Shown: one piece after another, positions 1-11,276 of the stretch
How the letters are laid out: each line of letters starts with the position of its first letter
Position numbering within the stretch: position 1 is the first letter of the stretch
Assembly: GCA_963921195.1 (NCBI GenBank)
Contig: OY992536.1
Location: 106,170,778-106,234,777 of the forward strand
Reading direction: 5' to 3'
Length of the DNA stretch: 64,000 nucleotides
Origin: Pegoplata infirma
Taxonomy: Eukaryota > Arthropoda > Insecta > Diptera > Anthomyiidae
The notes under the pieces: model-generated
Told to the model about the DNA's origin: nothing
The model's input: the letters and a program-made list of their open reading frames with translations, nothing else
Databases searched by the model: none
Translations under genes and position numbers: made by a program

Positions 1-670
1 TCGTATTCAAACAATAATCTATGGTCCGTAGTTTTCGTTGGAGACAATAACTACGTTGTTGCGGTTGATAATTATATGCTACTGATATTGTTGGCCTTAT
101 GGGAGCAATTGTAGATTTGTGTACGTTATAAAATAAAGTATACGATAAAGTACCTAGTCGTATGCTACGTAAACTGAAATTTTAGCAAATAAAAAATATT
201 GCAAAATAGAGTAAAAGTAGAAAAACGATTTTTGAATGAAGATTTAAAAAAAATCCGTCTTTTCTTACGTTTTTGTAAACATTTATATACATTTGATAAT
301 TTTGTATGCAGTTTTAATATTATAAACAATTTTAAAAGAATTTATGGTAATTTTTAAAGAAATTTTCGAAAAAAAAATGTTTTTTTTTTTACTTTTTATA
401 AGATTTTTATGACGTCACAAGTGTCAAAAACATATGTTTTGCAAATTAGTGTTGGTTAATGCAATAAAATCGATTCATGTGGCATTCACACTTGCTGTTT
501 TGAAGTGTTCAAGAGTGAGTGCAGGAACAGAACAAGCACGGCACGGGGGACGGTTCCAAATTGGAATGAGTTTCGCCACACGCAAAAAAAAATATGTGTC
601 GGAGTGAGCAAAAATCAGGCATAATTTAACCAAAAATATACTAAAACTACAACCGACGAAATATGTAAAA
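1..670. other. Gene-free AT-rich flank with TIR-element pieces
   Basis: I see no coding exon. From about 479 the sequence matches one end of the small element at 49427-49567 (TGTGGCATTCACACTTGC). It then runs into a GC-richer piece (about 513-570) that matches one arm of the foldback at 33262-33422. This looks like a chimeric or truncated repeat copy. The first 470 bases are AT-rich with no recognisable structure. Confidence 0.5.
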
Positions 671-1008
671 CAGGGGTAACTCATGAATAGTTGTGTCAGT
701 AATAACGAAGTCGTTATATACAGATGGCAATCTTTTTTTTGGGAATGATTTGGGAATAACGAAAAATAAACATTAAAAATTTTTAAAATTATGAATGAAA
801 ATTATTGTTGTGTCACTTGAAAACAAAAAAAATACATAATAAAAAACGAAATGAATATAATTAAATCAAAACAACCAGCAAAATTAAACGAAAAATAAAA
901 GGTAAACAAAATTTCCAGCTTTCCCAGATACCATTTGTAAAACTAACACCACCTTTAAAGGTCAAAAAGAATTGACTCTTGCATAGTCTTTATATATTTA
1001 AGTTTTTG
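671..1008 (+). mobile_element. L1: hAT-like MITE, copy 1 of 3
   Basis: A non-autonomous element of 338 bp starting CAGGGGTAACTC and ending AAGTTTTTG. It is flanked by a perfect 8-bp duplication ATGTAAAA (663-670 and 1009-1016). Copies lie at 15366-15712 and, split and inverted, at 8925-15219, each also with an 8-bp duplication. The 8-bp duplication and a CA...TG type end suggest the hAT superfamily; no transposase is present. Confidence 0.8.
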
Positions 1009-1067
1009 ATGTAAAAAAATTTGACGAAAATGAGCACTCATAGATATCATAGATCATAGAATATCTA

Positions 1068-1793
1068 CACCCAAAAAATTACATAGTTGCTGATTACTAT
1101 TTTTTCAACTATGTCATAGGTGAAATAACCCCAACTATGCCATAGTTGATGTGACATAGTGGTTGGTAACTATGTTTTTTTAAAATCGATAAATCAACTA
1201 TGGAAAAAGTTATTGACAACGATGTGTTTAATAAAATGTAAAAATAGTTAATTATTACTATGTAATCGTTGTTTTTAATAAAAATCAGACATGGTATATA
1301 TTTACTATCTAATTTCGGAAATAATTATTATTATAAATTACATATTTTTTTTAAAATAAAAATGCAATAGTTTGGCTTATATTTATTGAATTGATTTATT
1401 AAAATTGCACAATAAATTTCAAAGCTTATACCATAAGATATATCCGATGTCCATTAAATCCAATTTTTAGAAATGTTATTTGGAGTTTGTTGCAAATATG
1501 TACACCATTTTATTTCCTCTTTCATGTTTATCACAGACTTAAATATTATATTTATTTATTTATTGATTCAATTAATTTTTTTTTTTTACTGCCGCTTTTC
1601 TGCTTTTTTAATATATTTTTTTTTTACAATTTTTATATTTTGTTTTTTTAACTGTTTGACACTTTCAAATTTTAAATAAATCGTTGTGATCAACTTTGTT
1701 CATAGTTGTTATTGATTATAAATAGTTGATTTAAATTTTATTTAAAACAACTATGGATTTTGTTAACTATGCTACTATGTAATCTTTTGGGTG
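1068..1793. mobile_element. F: Tc1/mariner-type MITE with TA duplication
   Basis: An element of 726 bp between TA dinucleotides (1066-1067, 1794-1795). The inverted ends read CACCCAAAAAATTACATAGT on the left and, reverse-complemented, CACCCAAAAGATTACATAGT on the right. The interior is AT-rich and repeats AACTATG/CATAGTT on both strands. It has no coding capacity. The TA duplication and CACnC start resemble elements K, G and A in this window. Confidence 0.75.
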
Positions 1794-1795
1794 TA

Positions 1796-2165
1796 TTAAT
1801 CTATTAATAGACATATAGTAGACTTTGCTACCGAACTGTGTGGTGATAAATGGACATTTCACCAACAACGCTCCAATTCATGTCACTGGTTTGACAAAAT
1901 ACTTTTTTAATGCGCCAGCATACCAGTATTGAAATGGCCATTATCCCGGACCTAAACCTAACTAAATTTCTCCTTAGGACAAAAAAATATTGCGTGAGTG
2001 ATTAGTGAGTGATCCGATTATTTTTTGCGTGAGTGAGTGTGAGTCAAAATCCACTCACGCGCCTATCTCTACTTTAGTCAATAACGAATTTGGCTCTTCA
2101 GCATAAAAATAACTTTAAATTTAACACAAAAACAATTAATGATTAACATTTTTATTATACACATA
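1796..2165. other. Intergenic stretch with a dispersed-repeat fragment
   Basis: No gene is seen. At about 1990-2075 lies a GTGAGT-rich segment ending CACTCACGCGCCTATCTCTAC. It matches pieces near 23401, 47405 and 60343 (AGAGATGGGCGCGTGAGT type), so it is the end of another dispersed element. Confidence 0.4.
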
Positions 2166-2347
2166 CACACAAAAAAAAATATAAAAAAATTGTGTACGTT
2201 TAGGGGATAATACAACCTATAAAGTGGTTTTGGATAATTTACCTAAGTTTTTTAGAGCAAAAACTTTGGTAAGTTATTCAAAACCACTTGATAGGTTGTA
2301 ATTAAACCAAAAACTGGCACAATTTTTTTATTTTTTTTTTTTTTTTG
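2166..2347. mobile_element. G1: palindromic MITE, degenerate right end
   Basis: A near-complete palindrome of about 180 bp. The arms carry AACCTATAAAGTGGTTTTGG and its complement around a short centre. The second copy (G2, 15949-16129) is in the opposite orientation and has clean CACACAAAAA ends with a TA duplication. Short blocks (ACCTAAGTT, GGGATAA...CC) recur near the ends of the large element K, so G may be a deletion derivative of the K family. Confidence 0.7.
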
Positions 2348-2570
2348 TACATTTCCATTATATCGAAAAGTCGTGCATTATCCCACCCTTAATATATATG
2401 TGCAAATTAATAAATGTTATATTAAAGCAATGTCTTGTATTTTTGTGATTCCTATGCATGCGGGCATAGGCTAAAAAATGCAGCTTGTGCGCTGCCAATA
2501 AAATGTACACTATTAAATTCTGTTGCTTTGACTTTTTGCTTGCTACTACCGCACAAGCATAAATGTTATA

Positions 2571-3378
2571 CACTCAACCAAAAATCATTGTATTCCCAAA
2601 GAAAATCGTTGTAAATTCAACAGAAATCATTGTTGATTTTGACCCTACAAATATTTATGTTGATTTCAATAAAAATTGTTGTCAGTTTTTGTGAAAGTTG
2701 ATCAACTCGTTCTTTTGTAAATCAACTCGTATTTTTTGTAAACTCAACTCATATTTTTGTTGATATAAGAAATTTTATTAATAAAAAAAAGCTTGTTGTT
2801 ATTTGTTAATATTCTTTTATTAAGTAAAAATCACAATATTTTTTAGAATTATCACCGGCTTTTTAAGCTGCACGAGATTTTTACACACACTTCGTTTATT
2901 TATGTTATGCACTCGTAAGCCATTCTCCAGTTTTCTAATGACACCAAATCAAAAACCTTAAAAAAAAACAAAAAAAAATTATAATATAGTATGAATACAT
3001 AAAGTAACCAATGTATTTTATTACTTACCAAATATTTACAGATCAGAATCTGATCATCAGATCCTATTTTTATTTATTTTTATAATATTAAATATTTTTA
3101 TAAGAAACAAACACATAAAATAATTTTATAAGAGACAAACAAATTTCACATTGCAATGCATTGCTACCAACTTGATAATACAAAAATGAACGATCAGGGT
3201 TGTTTTTTCTTTTTTGGTTTTATCTATTGAATTCTGTATAAGCGTTGTAAAAAGTTGATTCAAATTTACTGATTATTCAACGATATCAACATTAATTTTT
3301 GTTGAATACGGCAATATTCTGTAAAACTTGATCTACAATGGGTTTACTAATTTTTCTACTAAGATATTTCTATGAGTG
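2571..3378. mobile_element. A1: TA-flanked MITE, intact copy
   Basis: An element of 808 bp with short inverted ends CACTCA/TGAGTG between TA dinucleotides (2569-2570, 3379-3380). It is non-coding. A second copy (A2) begins at 3922, nearly identical by eye, but is split by a 3-kb insertion. A1 therefore supplies the empty-site sequence for that insertion. Confidence 0.75.
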
Positions 3379-3439
3379 TAGTATGTGTGTGCGTGTGTAA
3401 AGTAAATACTTTGATTTAAGAAAAAAATGTTTAAATCAA

Positions 3440-3735
3440 CTGATTCAAAACATTTTTGATTTGAATCAATTGATTTGAATCAAATTGATTTGAATCAATT
3501 GATTTGAATCAAATTGATTTGAATCAATTGATTTGAATCAAATTGATTTGAATCAATTGATTCAAATCAATTTGGTTCAAATCAATTGATTCAAATCATT
3601 ATTTAAACAAGGAATTAAACAAAAAATTAGTTAATTCTTTCAACAAATAGTTGAAATTAATTCTTTTGAATCAAATCATCAAGAATTAATTCCTTGATTT
3701 ATTAATATGAATTAATCTTTTTGCGAATCAAATCA
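3440..3735. repeat. TTGATTTGAATCAA minisatellite
   Basis: Short palindromic units (TTGATTTGAATCAAA and its complement) repeat about every 14-27 bp from 3455 to 3600 and then decay into related AATTAATTC/GAATTAATT motifs. Each unit is self-complementary, so the array can form many hairpins. It lies between the two A copies. Confidence 0.7.
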
Positions 3736-4658
3736 AAAAGTGAATTAATTCTTCAAAGGTCTGGTTGGCACGTTAAAAAACTTGATTGGTTTTATGCCTC
3801 GTAGATTAAAAAAAATATAAATATTCAAGTGCATACCTATTTTTAATAAACAACCTAATTACAATATAAATCAAAAAGAAAAAACATGAATTTTCTTTTT
3901 TGCACATATAATTATTTTCTACACTCAACCAAAAATCATTGTATTCCCAAAGAAAATCGTTGTAAATTCAACAGAAATCATTGTTGATTTTGACCCTACA
4001 AATATTTATGTTGATTCCAATAAAAATTGTTGTCAGTTTTTGTGAAAGTTGATCAACTCGTTCTTTTGTAAATCAACTCGTATTTTTTGTAAACTCAACT
4101 CATATTTTTGTTGATATAAGAAATTTTATTAATAAAAAAAAGCTTGTTGTTATTTGTTAATATTCTTTTATTAAGTAAAAATCACAATATTTTTTAGAAT
4201 TATCACCGGCTTTTTAAGCTGCACGAGATTTTTACACACACTTCGTTTATTTATGTTATGCACTCGTAAGCCATTCTCCAGTTTTCTAATGACACCAAAT
4301 CAAAAACCTTAAAAAAAAACAAAAAAAAATTATAATATAGTATGAATACATAAAGTAACCAATGTATTTTATTACTTACCAAATATTTACAGATCAGAAT
4401 CTGATCATCAGATCCTATTTTTATTTATTTTTATAATATTAAATATTTTTATAAGAAACAAACACATAAAATAATTTTATAAGAGACAAACAAATTTCAC
4501 ATTGCAATGCATTGCTACCAACTTGATAATACAAAAATGAACGATCAGGGTTGTTTTTTCTTTTTTGGTTTTATCTATTGAATTCTGTATAAGCGTTGTA
4601 AAAAGTTGATTCAAATTTACTGATTATTCAACGATATCAACATTAATTTTTGTTGAAT

Positions 4659-7600
4659 CCCAGCAAAAAATAAGGGAAGTAGTCCAAATCAAACCACTTC
4701 TGAAGTACTCCAAAAAAAGCAGTTAACCCCTAATTTATTATTCAAATGGAGATACTTTTAAACAACTTCCAAAAATTGATATATAATGTCATAAATTATG
4801 GCTTGCACCACTTCCAAATATAGACATTTGTATGCACTTCCTCACTAAAGAAATCTCCACTATAAAACTAAATTAAAAAATTTGGAAATTATCAATAATT
4901 ATTTAATAAATATTGGTTATTTTACAAATGGTTTATATTTAAAAATTACATGAAATAATTCAATTAAGGAATGTATTTGTAAATTATATTAAGCTTCTTA
5001 CGTATAGTAAAGAAATATCATGAAAATTCAGAATATTGGGTTTGATTTTTGTTTTCTATAGCTTTTTCCTACAGCTTTTTTTTTGGTAATATCCAAGTTT
5101 ATGACTATTATAAACTCGGTTTTAGCAATAGTACTGTTTTCGCATAACCGTATATACGCTTACCTATACAAATTTTAAACTATCCACGCTTATTTTTAAC
5201 TTGTATAATTATTGGCATTAAATTTAAGTTTCGATAAAAAGTGAAGCCAAGTTCGCATTTGAAAATAAAATGTTTTTTTCCGTGTTTGCTTAAATAAACT
5301 TTGACATTCAACAAAAGTGGTGCCAAAAAAATTTTAAATTTTAATGTTAAAATATAAACGGTTACGCGAAAACAGGGCTAATGTTTCTTGCTATCAAAAT
5401 ATATGGTTAAACGAATCATAAAACAATGTTTCAACTAAACCGTGTTTTACCATAGCAATGCGAATGTGCTATAATCCCGTATTCTCATACACGTCTTTTA
5501 ATTTTAAATTAAACGACTCGTTTAGTATTTATTCCATTACAACGAAATGACACTATATGGTAATAGAATGATGAGCTAAAACGAGTCGTTTAATTTAAAA
5601 CGAGTCGTATGCGATTCCTCCTTTTTTTCTTTTCCTTCCTTTTTCTTTCTTTTTTATTTTTTTTTCTTTTTGAAATTTGGTCTGGGGGGGTAATTTCCCC
5701 TTTCCCCCACCCTTGTACCCGCGCTTGTTATTTTATTTTTACTACATTTTTATTGTTTTGACTACAAATGTTAGTAGTTTTTACTACATAAGTCAGTTGT
5801 TTTGTGTCAGTTAAAATAACTAACATTGTTAGTTGATTTAACTGAAAAAGTAGTTGACCCCAAAACAAAGTAGTTATTTTAACTGTCATTTTCAGTTGAT
5901 TTTACTAACATAATTTTTTGAGTGTAGTGTTTAATCACTTCTTAAATATACAATATTATGCATTCGCAATGAAGTGGTTAATAAGTATACTCAAAAGTTC
6001 AAAGTTATAGAATAGTATGAAGACCACTTCATATGTACTGAAAAACGAGTTGAAACAACTACTTACTTGCTGCGACAACTATATGAAAATGTAATGAGAT
6101 ATTCAGTAGATATTCACTACTCCAGAAGCAGTAGAAGCCCAGCAAAAAATAAGGGAAGTAGTCCAAATCAAACCACTTCTGAAGTACTCCAAAAAAAGCA
6201 GTTAACCCCTAATTTATTATTCAAATGGAGATACTTTTAAACAACTTCCAAAAATTGATATATAATGTCATAAATTATGGCTTGCACCACTTCCAAATAT
6301 AGACATTTGTATGCACTTCCTCACTAAAGAAATCTCCACTATAAAACTAAATTAAAAAATTTGGAAATTATCAATAATTATTTAATAAATATTGGTTATT
6401 TTACAAATGGTTTATATTTAAAAATTACATGAAATAATTCAATTAAGGAATGTATTTGTAAATTATATTAAGCTTCTTACGTATAGTAAAGAAATATCAT
6501 GAAAATTCAGAATATTGGGTTTGATTTTTGTTTTCTATAGCTTTTTCCTACAGCTTTTTTTTTGGTAATATCCAAGTTTATGACTATTATAAACTCGGTT
6601 TTAGCAATAGTACTGTTTTCGCATAACCGTATATACGCTTACCTATACAAATTTTAAACTATCCACGCTTATTTTTAACTTGTATAATTATTGGCATTAA
6701 ATTTAAGTTTCGATAAAAAGTGAAGCCAAGTTCGCATTTGAAAATAAAATGTTTTTTTCCGTGTTTGCTTAAATAAACTTTGACATTCAACAAAAGTGGT
6801 GCCAAAAAAATTTTAAATTTTAATGTTAAAATATAAACGGTTACGCGAAAACAGGGCTAATGTTTCTTGCTATCAAAATATATGGTTAAACGAATCATAA
6901 AACAATGTTTCAACTAAACCGTGTTTTACCATAGCAATGCGAATGTGCTATAATCCCGTATTCTCATACACGTCTTTTAATTTTAAATTAAACGACTCGT
7001 TTAGTATTTATTCCATTACAACGAAATGACACTATATGGTAATAGAATGATGAGCTAAAACGAGTCGTTTAATTTAAAACGAGTCGTATGCGATTCCTCC
7101 TTTTTTTCTTTTCCTTCCTTTTTCTTTCTTTTTTATTTTTTTTTCTTTTTGAAATTTGGTCTGGGGGGGTAATTTCCCCTTTCCCCCACCCTTGTACCCG
7201 CGCTTGTTATTTTATTTTTACTACATTTTTATTGTTTTGACTACAAATGTTAGTAGTTTTTACTACATAAGTCAGTTGTTTTGTGTCAGTTAAAATAACT
7301 AACATTGTTAGTTGATTTAACTGAAAAAGTAGTTGACCCCAAAACAAAGTAGTTATTTTAACTGTCATTTTCAGTTGATTTTACTAACATAATTTTTTGA
7401 GTGTAGTGTTTAATCACTTCTTAAATATACAATATTATGCATTCGCAATGAAGTGGTTAATAAGTATACTCAAAAGTTCAAAGTTATAGAATAGTATGAA
7501 GACCACTTCATATGTACTGAAAAACGAGTTGAAACAACTACTTACTTGCTGCGACAACTATATGAAAATGTAATGAGATATTCAGTAGATATTCACTACT

Positions 7601-7703
7601 CCAGAAGCAGTAGAAGTCCTTTTTATCATTGTTCTAAGTAATGTTTTTTTTTGCTGGGAAGTCCTTTTTATCATTGTTCTAAGTAATGTTTTTTTTTGCT
7701 GGG
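4659..7703. mobile_element. B1: TIR element interrupted by another copy of itself
   Basis: The ends are CCCAGCAAAAAA and TTTTTTGCTGGG. B1 runs 4659-6137 and resumes at 7659-7703, with B2 inserted between. The 1,479-bp left part of B1 and the matching part of B2 (6138-7616) show no difference that I could see by eye. Inside are a segment with AACGACTCGTTT/AACGAGTCGTTT inverted motifs (about 5500-5610) and a D-type repeat (about 5725-5932) also found at 54797-55365. It is non-coding. Confidence 0.75.
6138..7658. mobile_element. B2: full-length B copy inside B1
   Basis: An element of 1,521 bp with CCCAGC...GCTGGG ends, inserted in B1 between GTAGAAG and TCCTTTTT. AAG is repeated on both sides (6135-6137, 7659-7661). 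The B1 right end then follows, duplicating TCCTTTTTATCATTGTTCTA at 7617 and 7662. Near-identity with B1 points to a recent event or to an assembly or tandem artefact. Confidence 0.7.
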
Positions 7704-7778
7704 ATACGGCAATATTCTGTAAAACTTGATCTACAATGGGTTTACTAATTTTTCTACTAAGATATTTCTATGAGTGTA

Positions 7779-8587
7779 TTAAGTATATTTTTATTCCTTT
7801 TTTTCTGTATTAAAAAATAAAGTTTAAAAACAATGCTTTTATGATTTTAAAGCTTACTTAAAAACATAACAAAATAATAACCAAACTTGAAAAAATATGT
7901 TGTTGTCTTTCCTATAACTCAATATAATGCAGTGCACATATAATTATTTGTCTTACACTAAGAAAAAAAAATTCTCAAATCAAGCAAAAACAACCTCATA
8001 TTAAAAATAAAACAGTGACAAAAGTCAACAAACTTTGTTTTTTCTCAATTTGAAAATGTTTATTGACGCTTTTAATATGGCTTGAGTAACAAACAAAATT
8101 TTAAAAATGAAATGAAACAACGTTGATTTGAGAATGTTTTTATGTTTAAATCAAAAATGCACATTATCAATTTTATATTGACAATTATTTATAAAATTAA
8201 ATTTTCAATGTAAATAAAACTATTGGCATTTCATTATATTTATATACACATTTTATTTATTTTTCTTAACTACATAATAATTATAAGGATGTATTTTTTC
8301 CTATATGTAGAAATAAAATAATATATCGTCGCTACTCCGACGAAAACACCCATGCGATTTTCGAAAATTGTTGAAGACATCTGCTAATTAGACTAATTTT
8401 GTCAAGTCGCGGTCGTTTAAAGTTACACCACTTACATACACATTTAAATAATATTGCCAATCTACTTTTTCCATTCAGTTGACCTTTACAATTAAACGCA
8501 AAAGTTCACAAATAAGCTGGTCTCTTCAAAAAATACACGTAGGTGTTTTTGTCAAAGCACCGATAATTATCAATTGATAAGGTGCAT
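7779..8587. other. Gene-free stretch with a weak foldback
   Basis: No exon is seen. Around 7970-8135 the inverted motifs AATTCTCAAATCAAG and GATTTGAGAATG suggest a small degenerate foldback. The rest is AT-rich non-coding sequence. Confidence 0.4.
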
Positions 8588-8723
8588 ACAGACGACGCAA
8601 TATTATGTACAATATTCAATTATATTGATGGTGTGTGGGTTAGATTGACCATTGTACAATCGTCAATATTACCCACACACCATCAATATAATTGAATATT
8701 GTACATAATATTGCGTCGTCTGT
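8588..8723. mobile_element. H1: 136-bp perfect-type palindrome (foldback)
   Basis: Arms of about 60 bp beginning ACAGACGACGCAATATTATG fold onto their complement around a short centre (TAGATTGACCATTG). The copy at 20090-20225 has the same length and almost the same sequence. This is a high-symmetry foldback MITE with no coding capacity. Confidence 0.8.
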
Positions 8724-9654
8724 AGGTACCTATAGAGGCCACATCAATAACCAACTTTAAATACGCATCTCAAAAAACAGATTTAATGGAAACGAAATGT
8801 ATCGTATGGTATGACATTTTTTGTGTAAGTTTAATAAATCAATTTAAAAAATATAAACCAAAATAATGCATTTTTAGTTAAAACAAGTGAGAGTGTTAAA
8901 TTCGGCTGTGCCGAATCTTGTATCAAAAACTTAAATATATAAAGACTATGCAAGAGTCAATTCTGTTTGTCGTTTAAAGGTGGTGTTAGTTTTACAAATG
9001 GTATCTGGGAAAGCTGGAAATTTTGTTTACATTTTATTTTTCGTTTAATTTTGCTGGTAGTTTTGATTTGATTATATTTATTTCTTGTTTTTATTATGTA
9101 TTTTTTATTTTCAAGTGACACAACAATTATTTTCCTTCATAATTTTTAAATTTTTTAATGTTTTTTTCGTTATTCCCAAATCGTTCCCAAATACTTTCCA
9201 AAAAAAGATTGCATCTGTTGATATCGACTTCGTTATTACTGACACTACACGCAAAAAAATAACTGGTGTAAGAATAACTACTGTAGCTTAGGTAAAATTT
9301 TTTTTATATGGTTTCAAAAAAAATATACAAGTTATATATAAATTTCCAAAGTTTGAGTTAAAATTGCCATTGACATTTATTTTGTATTATTACAAAGTTC
9401 ACTTTGTTGCACCATTTTTAATCTTATTCCTTTATAATATTTTAAAATTTGACATTGTTGTTTTTTCAAAGTGTAAACTTGATAACTTTACCTAAGTTAT
9501 TTGGAAAGTATCATACTTTTAGTGGGATAACCTGTAAAGTGTTACCTCGACCAATTTAAAAATGCTTGCTTTTGAGAATAAAATAAGTACTTAAGTACTT
9601 TATTTTCCATCTCCCATCAACATTTTTTTTTTAATTTTAACAATTTTATAAGAA

Positions 9655-9903
9655 ATAATTATCATTGAGCGTGTTGAGCTCCATTATGTCCCAGGGCATT
9701 CGAAAATCCATGGTAATGAAATGGCTGATGGGGCGGCAAGGTCAGCTCATAGAACTGGCGTTCGTTTTGGTATCAACTGGACCCTGCAGGACGCAATTAA
9801 TAGAACAGCTTTCCTTCTTAAGGATGACTGGCAGACGGAGTATGACGAAGTTCGTTCGGAGAAAGGTGTCATTTACGGCCGGATGTTTCCGGTGATCAGA
9901 TAA
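9655..9903 (+). pseudogene. LINE RNase H domain fragment inside K
   Basis: One frame reads VELHYVPGHSKIHGNEMADG and continues AARSAHRTGV to a stop at 9901-9903. The VPGHS...I.GNE.AD signature is the C-terminal part of the RNase H domain encoded by several insect non-LTR retrotransposons (I, R1 and LOA groups). No reverse transcriptase or endonuclease is adjacent, and the upstream frame closes in AT-rich sequence. It ends 47 bp before the first TyrRS exon, so the TyrRS intron may already have held a LINE scrap when captured, or K acquired the pieces separately. Confidence 0.7.
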
Positions 9904-9950
9904 AATTTTCTGTAAAAAATTCAAAACATGTATTGTTTTCATTGTTTAAG

Positions 9951-10558
9951 GAAGGCGAAGGTTTTGAGATAAATCGTGCTCCAGAAAATGGTGGTGATGC
10001 TACATTTACTAAGTATGCTGATTTAGAACAATATTTTGCGGAAAACAAATTACATCCCGGAGATCTTAAAGCAACTGTTGAGAAATATATCAATAAACTA
10101 TTGGAACCTATAAGAAAATCTTTTGAAACACCAGAATTACAGTATGTATGTATATATGATTATTCTAGAAAATTTGGTTTTAAAACTTTCCAAAATCTTA
10201 AATTAATTAATTTATATTATCTTACTGTTAGAAAACTCAGTGCTGCTGCTTATCCACCACCAGCAAAAGTAAAAGGTGGCAATGCAGCCAATGCTGCGGC
10301 TCCAGAAGAAGATGGTCCCCAACGCTTGGATATACGTGTGGGCAAAGTTATTGAAGTTCAACGTCACCCTGATGCTGATACGTTATATGTGTTAAAAATT
10401 GATTTGGCTGAAGCTCAACCCCGTACCATTATTAGTGGTTTGGTAAAATTTGTAACTGTCGAAGAACTAGATCAACGCTTGGTAGCTGTTTTGTGTAATC
10501 TTAAACCTTCAAAAATGCGTGGAATACTTTCCGAAGGCATGGTTTTATGTACTTCCAA
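9951..10558 (+). pseudogene. TyrRS: Captured tyrosyl-tRNA synthetase exons (C-terminal domain)
   Basis: Exon a (9951-10141) follows an acceptor TTTCATTGTTTAAG. It encodes the end of the synthetase core region ([20 protein letters not shown], then [14 protein letters not shown]). A 90-bp intron (10142 GTATGT to 10231 TTAG) is retained and happens to be open in frame. Exon b (10232-10558) encodes the linker [10 protein letters not shown] and the EMAP-II-like tRNA-binding OB domain ([36 protein letters not shown]). It stops at a donor, AA|GTAGGT. The Rossmann catalytic domain (HIGH, KMSKS) and the last exon are absent from K and, as far as I can see, from the window. Exons are uninterrupted, so capture was recent or the match is a genuine split gene. 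Retained introns rule out a processed retrocopy. Confidence 0.8.
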
Positions 10559-10582
10559 GTAGGTTTATTCGATATTTAAATA

Positions 10583-11250
10583 CGCATGAAAATGCGTATT
10601 GGATTCTGGTAAGTGATCTTGGTAGTTTTTGTTGCGCTGATTGCAAATCTGCTACCCAAATATGTCTATCACGTCAGGATTTTGAGTTATTCGCGGTTAA
10701 AGTGCCGAAAATGGCCATTTTTGACCCTTTTTGAAAGCTTAATATAAGATCCTGACATGCGATTGATTTGGTATCAAGCTCGTTCAAAAGTATGTAATTT
10801 TCTCTTTAAGACAAGACAAAATGTTCTTGGAATTTAATTTTCTAAAATGGTAAAAAAATCATTAACAAAAAACCTTCCATTTTTTAAATTTTTAGTTTAT
10901 TTACACAGTGTTTTCTAACAAATTTCCATACAAAAACACACGTAAATATTATATTTAAAGCACTTACGGCTAATGATTTTTTCACCATTTTAAAAAATTA
11001 AATTCCAAGAAAATTTAATTTTGTCTTAAAGAGAAAATAACACACTTTCGAATGAGCTTGATGTCAAGTCATTCGCATGTCAGGATCTTATTTTATAGGA
11101 GCTCAAAATTGGCCAAAATGGGCCTTTTTTGACACTTTAACCACGATTTTCTCAAAATTGTGACGTGATAGAAAAATTTGAGTGACCGTTTTGGAATCGG
11201 GAAACCAAAACCTATAAACTTTTTTTGGTTTTATTCAAAACGCAGCGACA
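10583..11250. repeat. M1: foldback repeat within K
   Basis: Long inverted arms (about 10655-10860 against 10975-11190) share CATGTCAGGATCTTAT and TAAAGAGAAAAT blocks. The copy at about 52419-53400 matches in inverse orientation, including the terminal AATGCGTATTGGATT, and there carries insertion U. It lies directly after the TyrRS donor site, so it may have sat in the source intron. Confidence 0.7.
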
Positions 11251-11276
11251 AACCTCAGATTTGTAGAGCGGTGTAA

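Larger units (their letters stand above)
3922..7776. mobile_element. A2: MITE copy split by element B
   Basis: The left part (3922-4658) and right part (7704-7776) join to give the same sequence as A1. It is flanked by TA (3920-3921, 7777-7778). The interruption is the B/B composite. In A1 the junction reads TTGAATACGG. Here it is TTGAAT, then B, then ATACGG, so two bases (AT) appear duplicated at the outer B insertion. Confidence 0.75.

Noticed and set aside
573..600. CACACGCAAAAAAAAATATG, resembling a K-type end
   Set aside because: Not preceded by TA, and no partner end within a plausible distance; probably chance in A-rich sequence.
3440..3735. CRISPR-like array
   Set aside because: Units are contiguous short palindromes with no unique spacers, in a eukaryotic genome; a minisatellite.
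9951..10558. Processed retrocopy of TyrRS
   Set aside because: The 90-bp intron with GT/AG ends is retained and exon edges match splice sites, so the source was genomic DNA.
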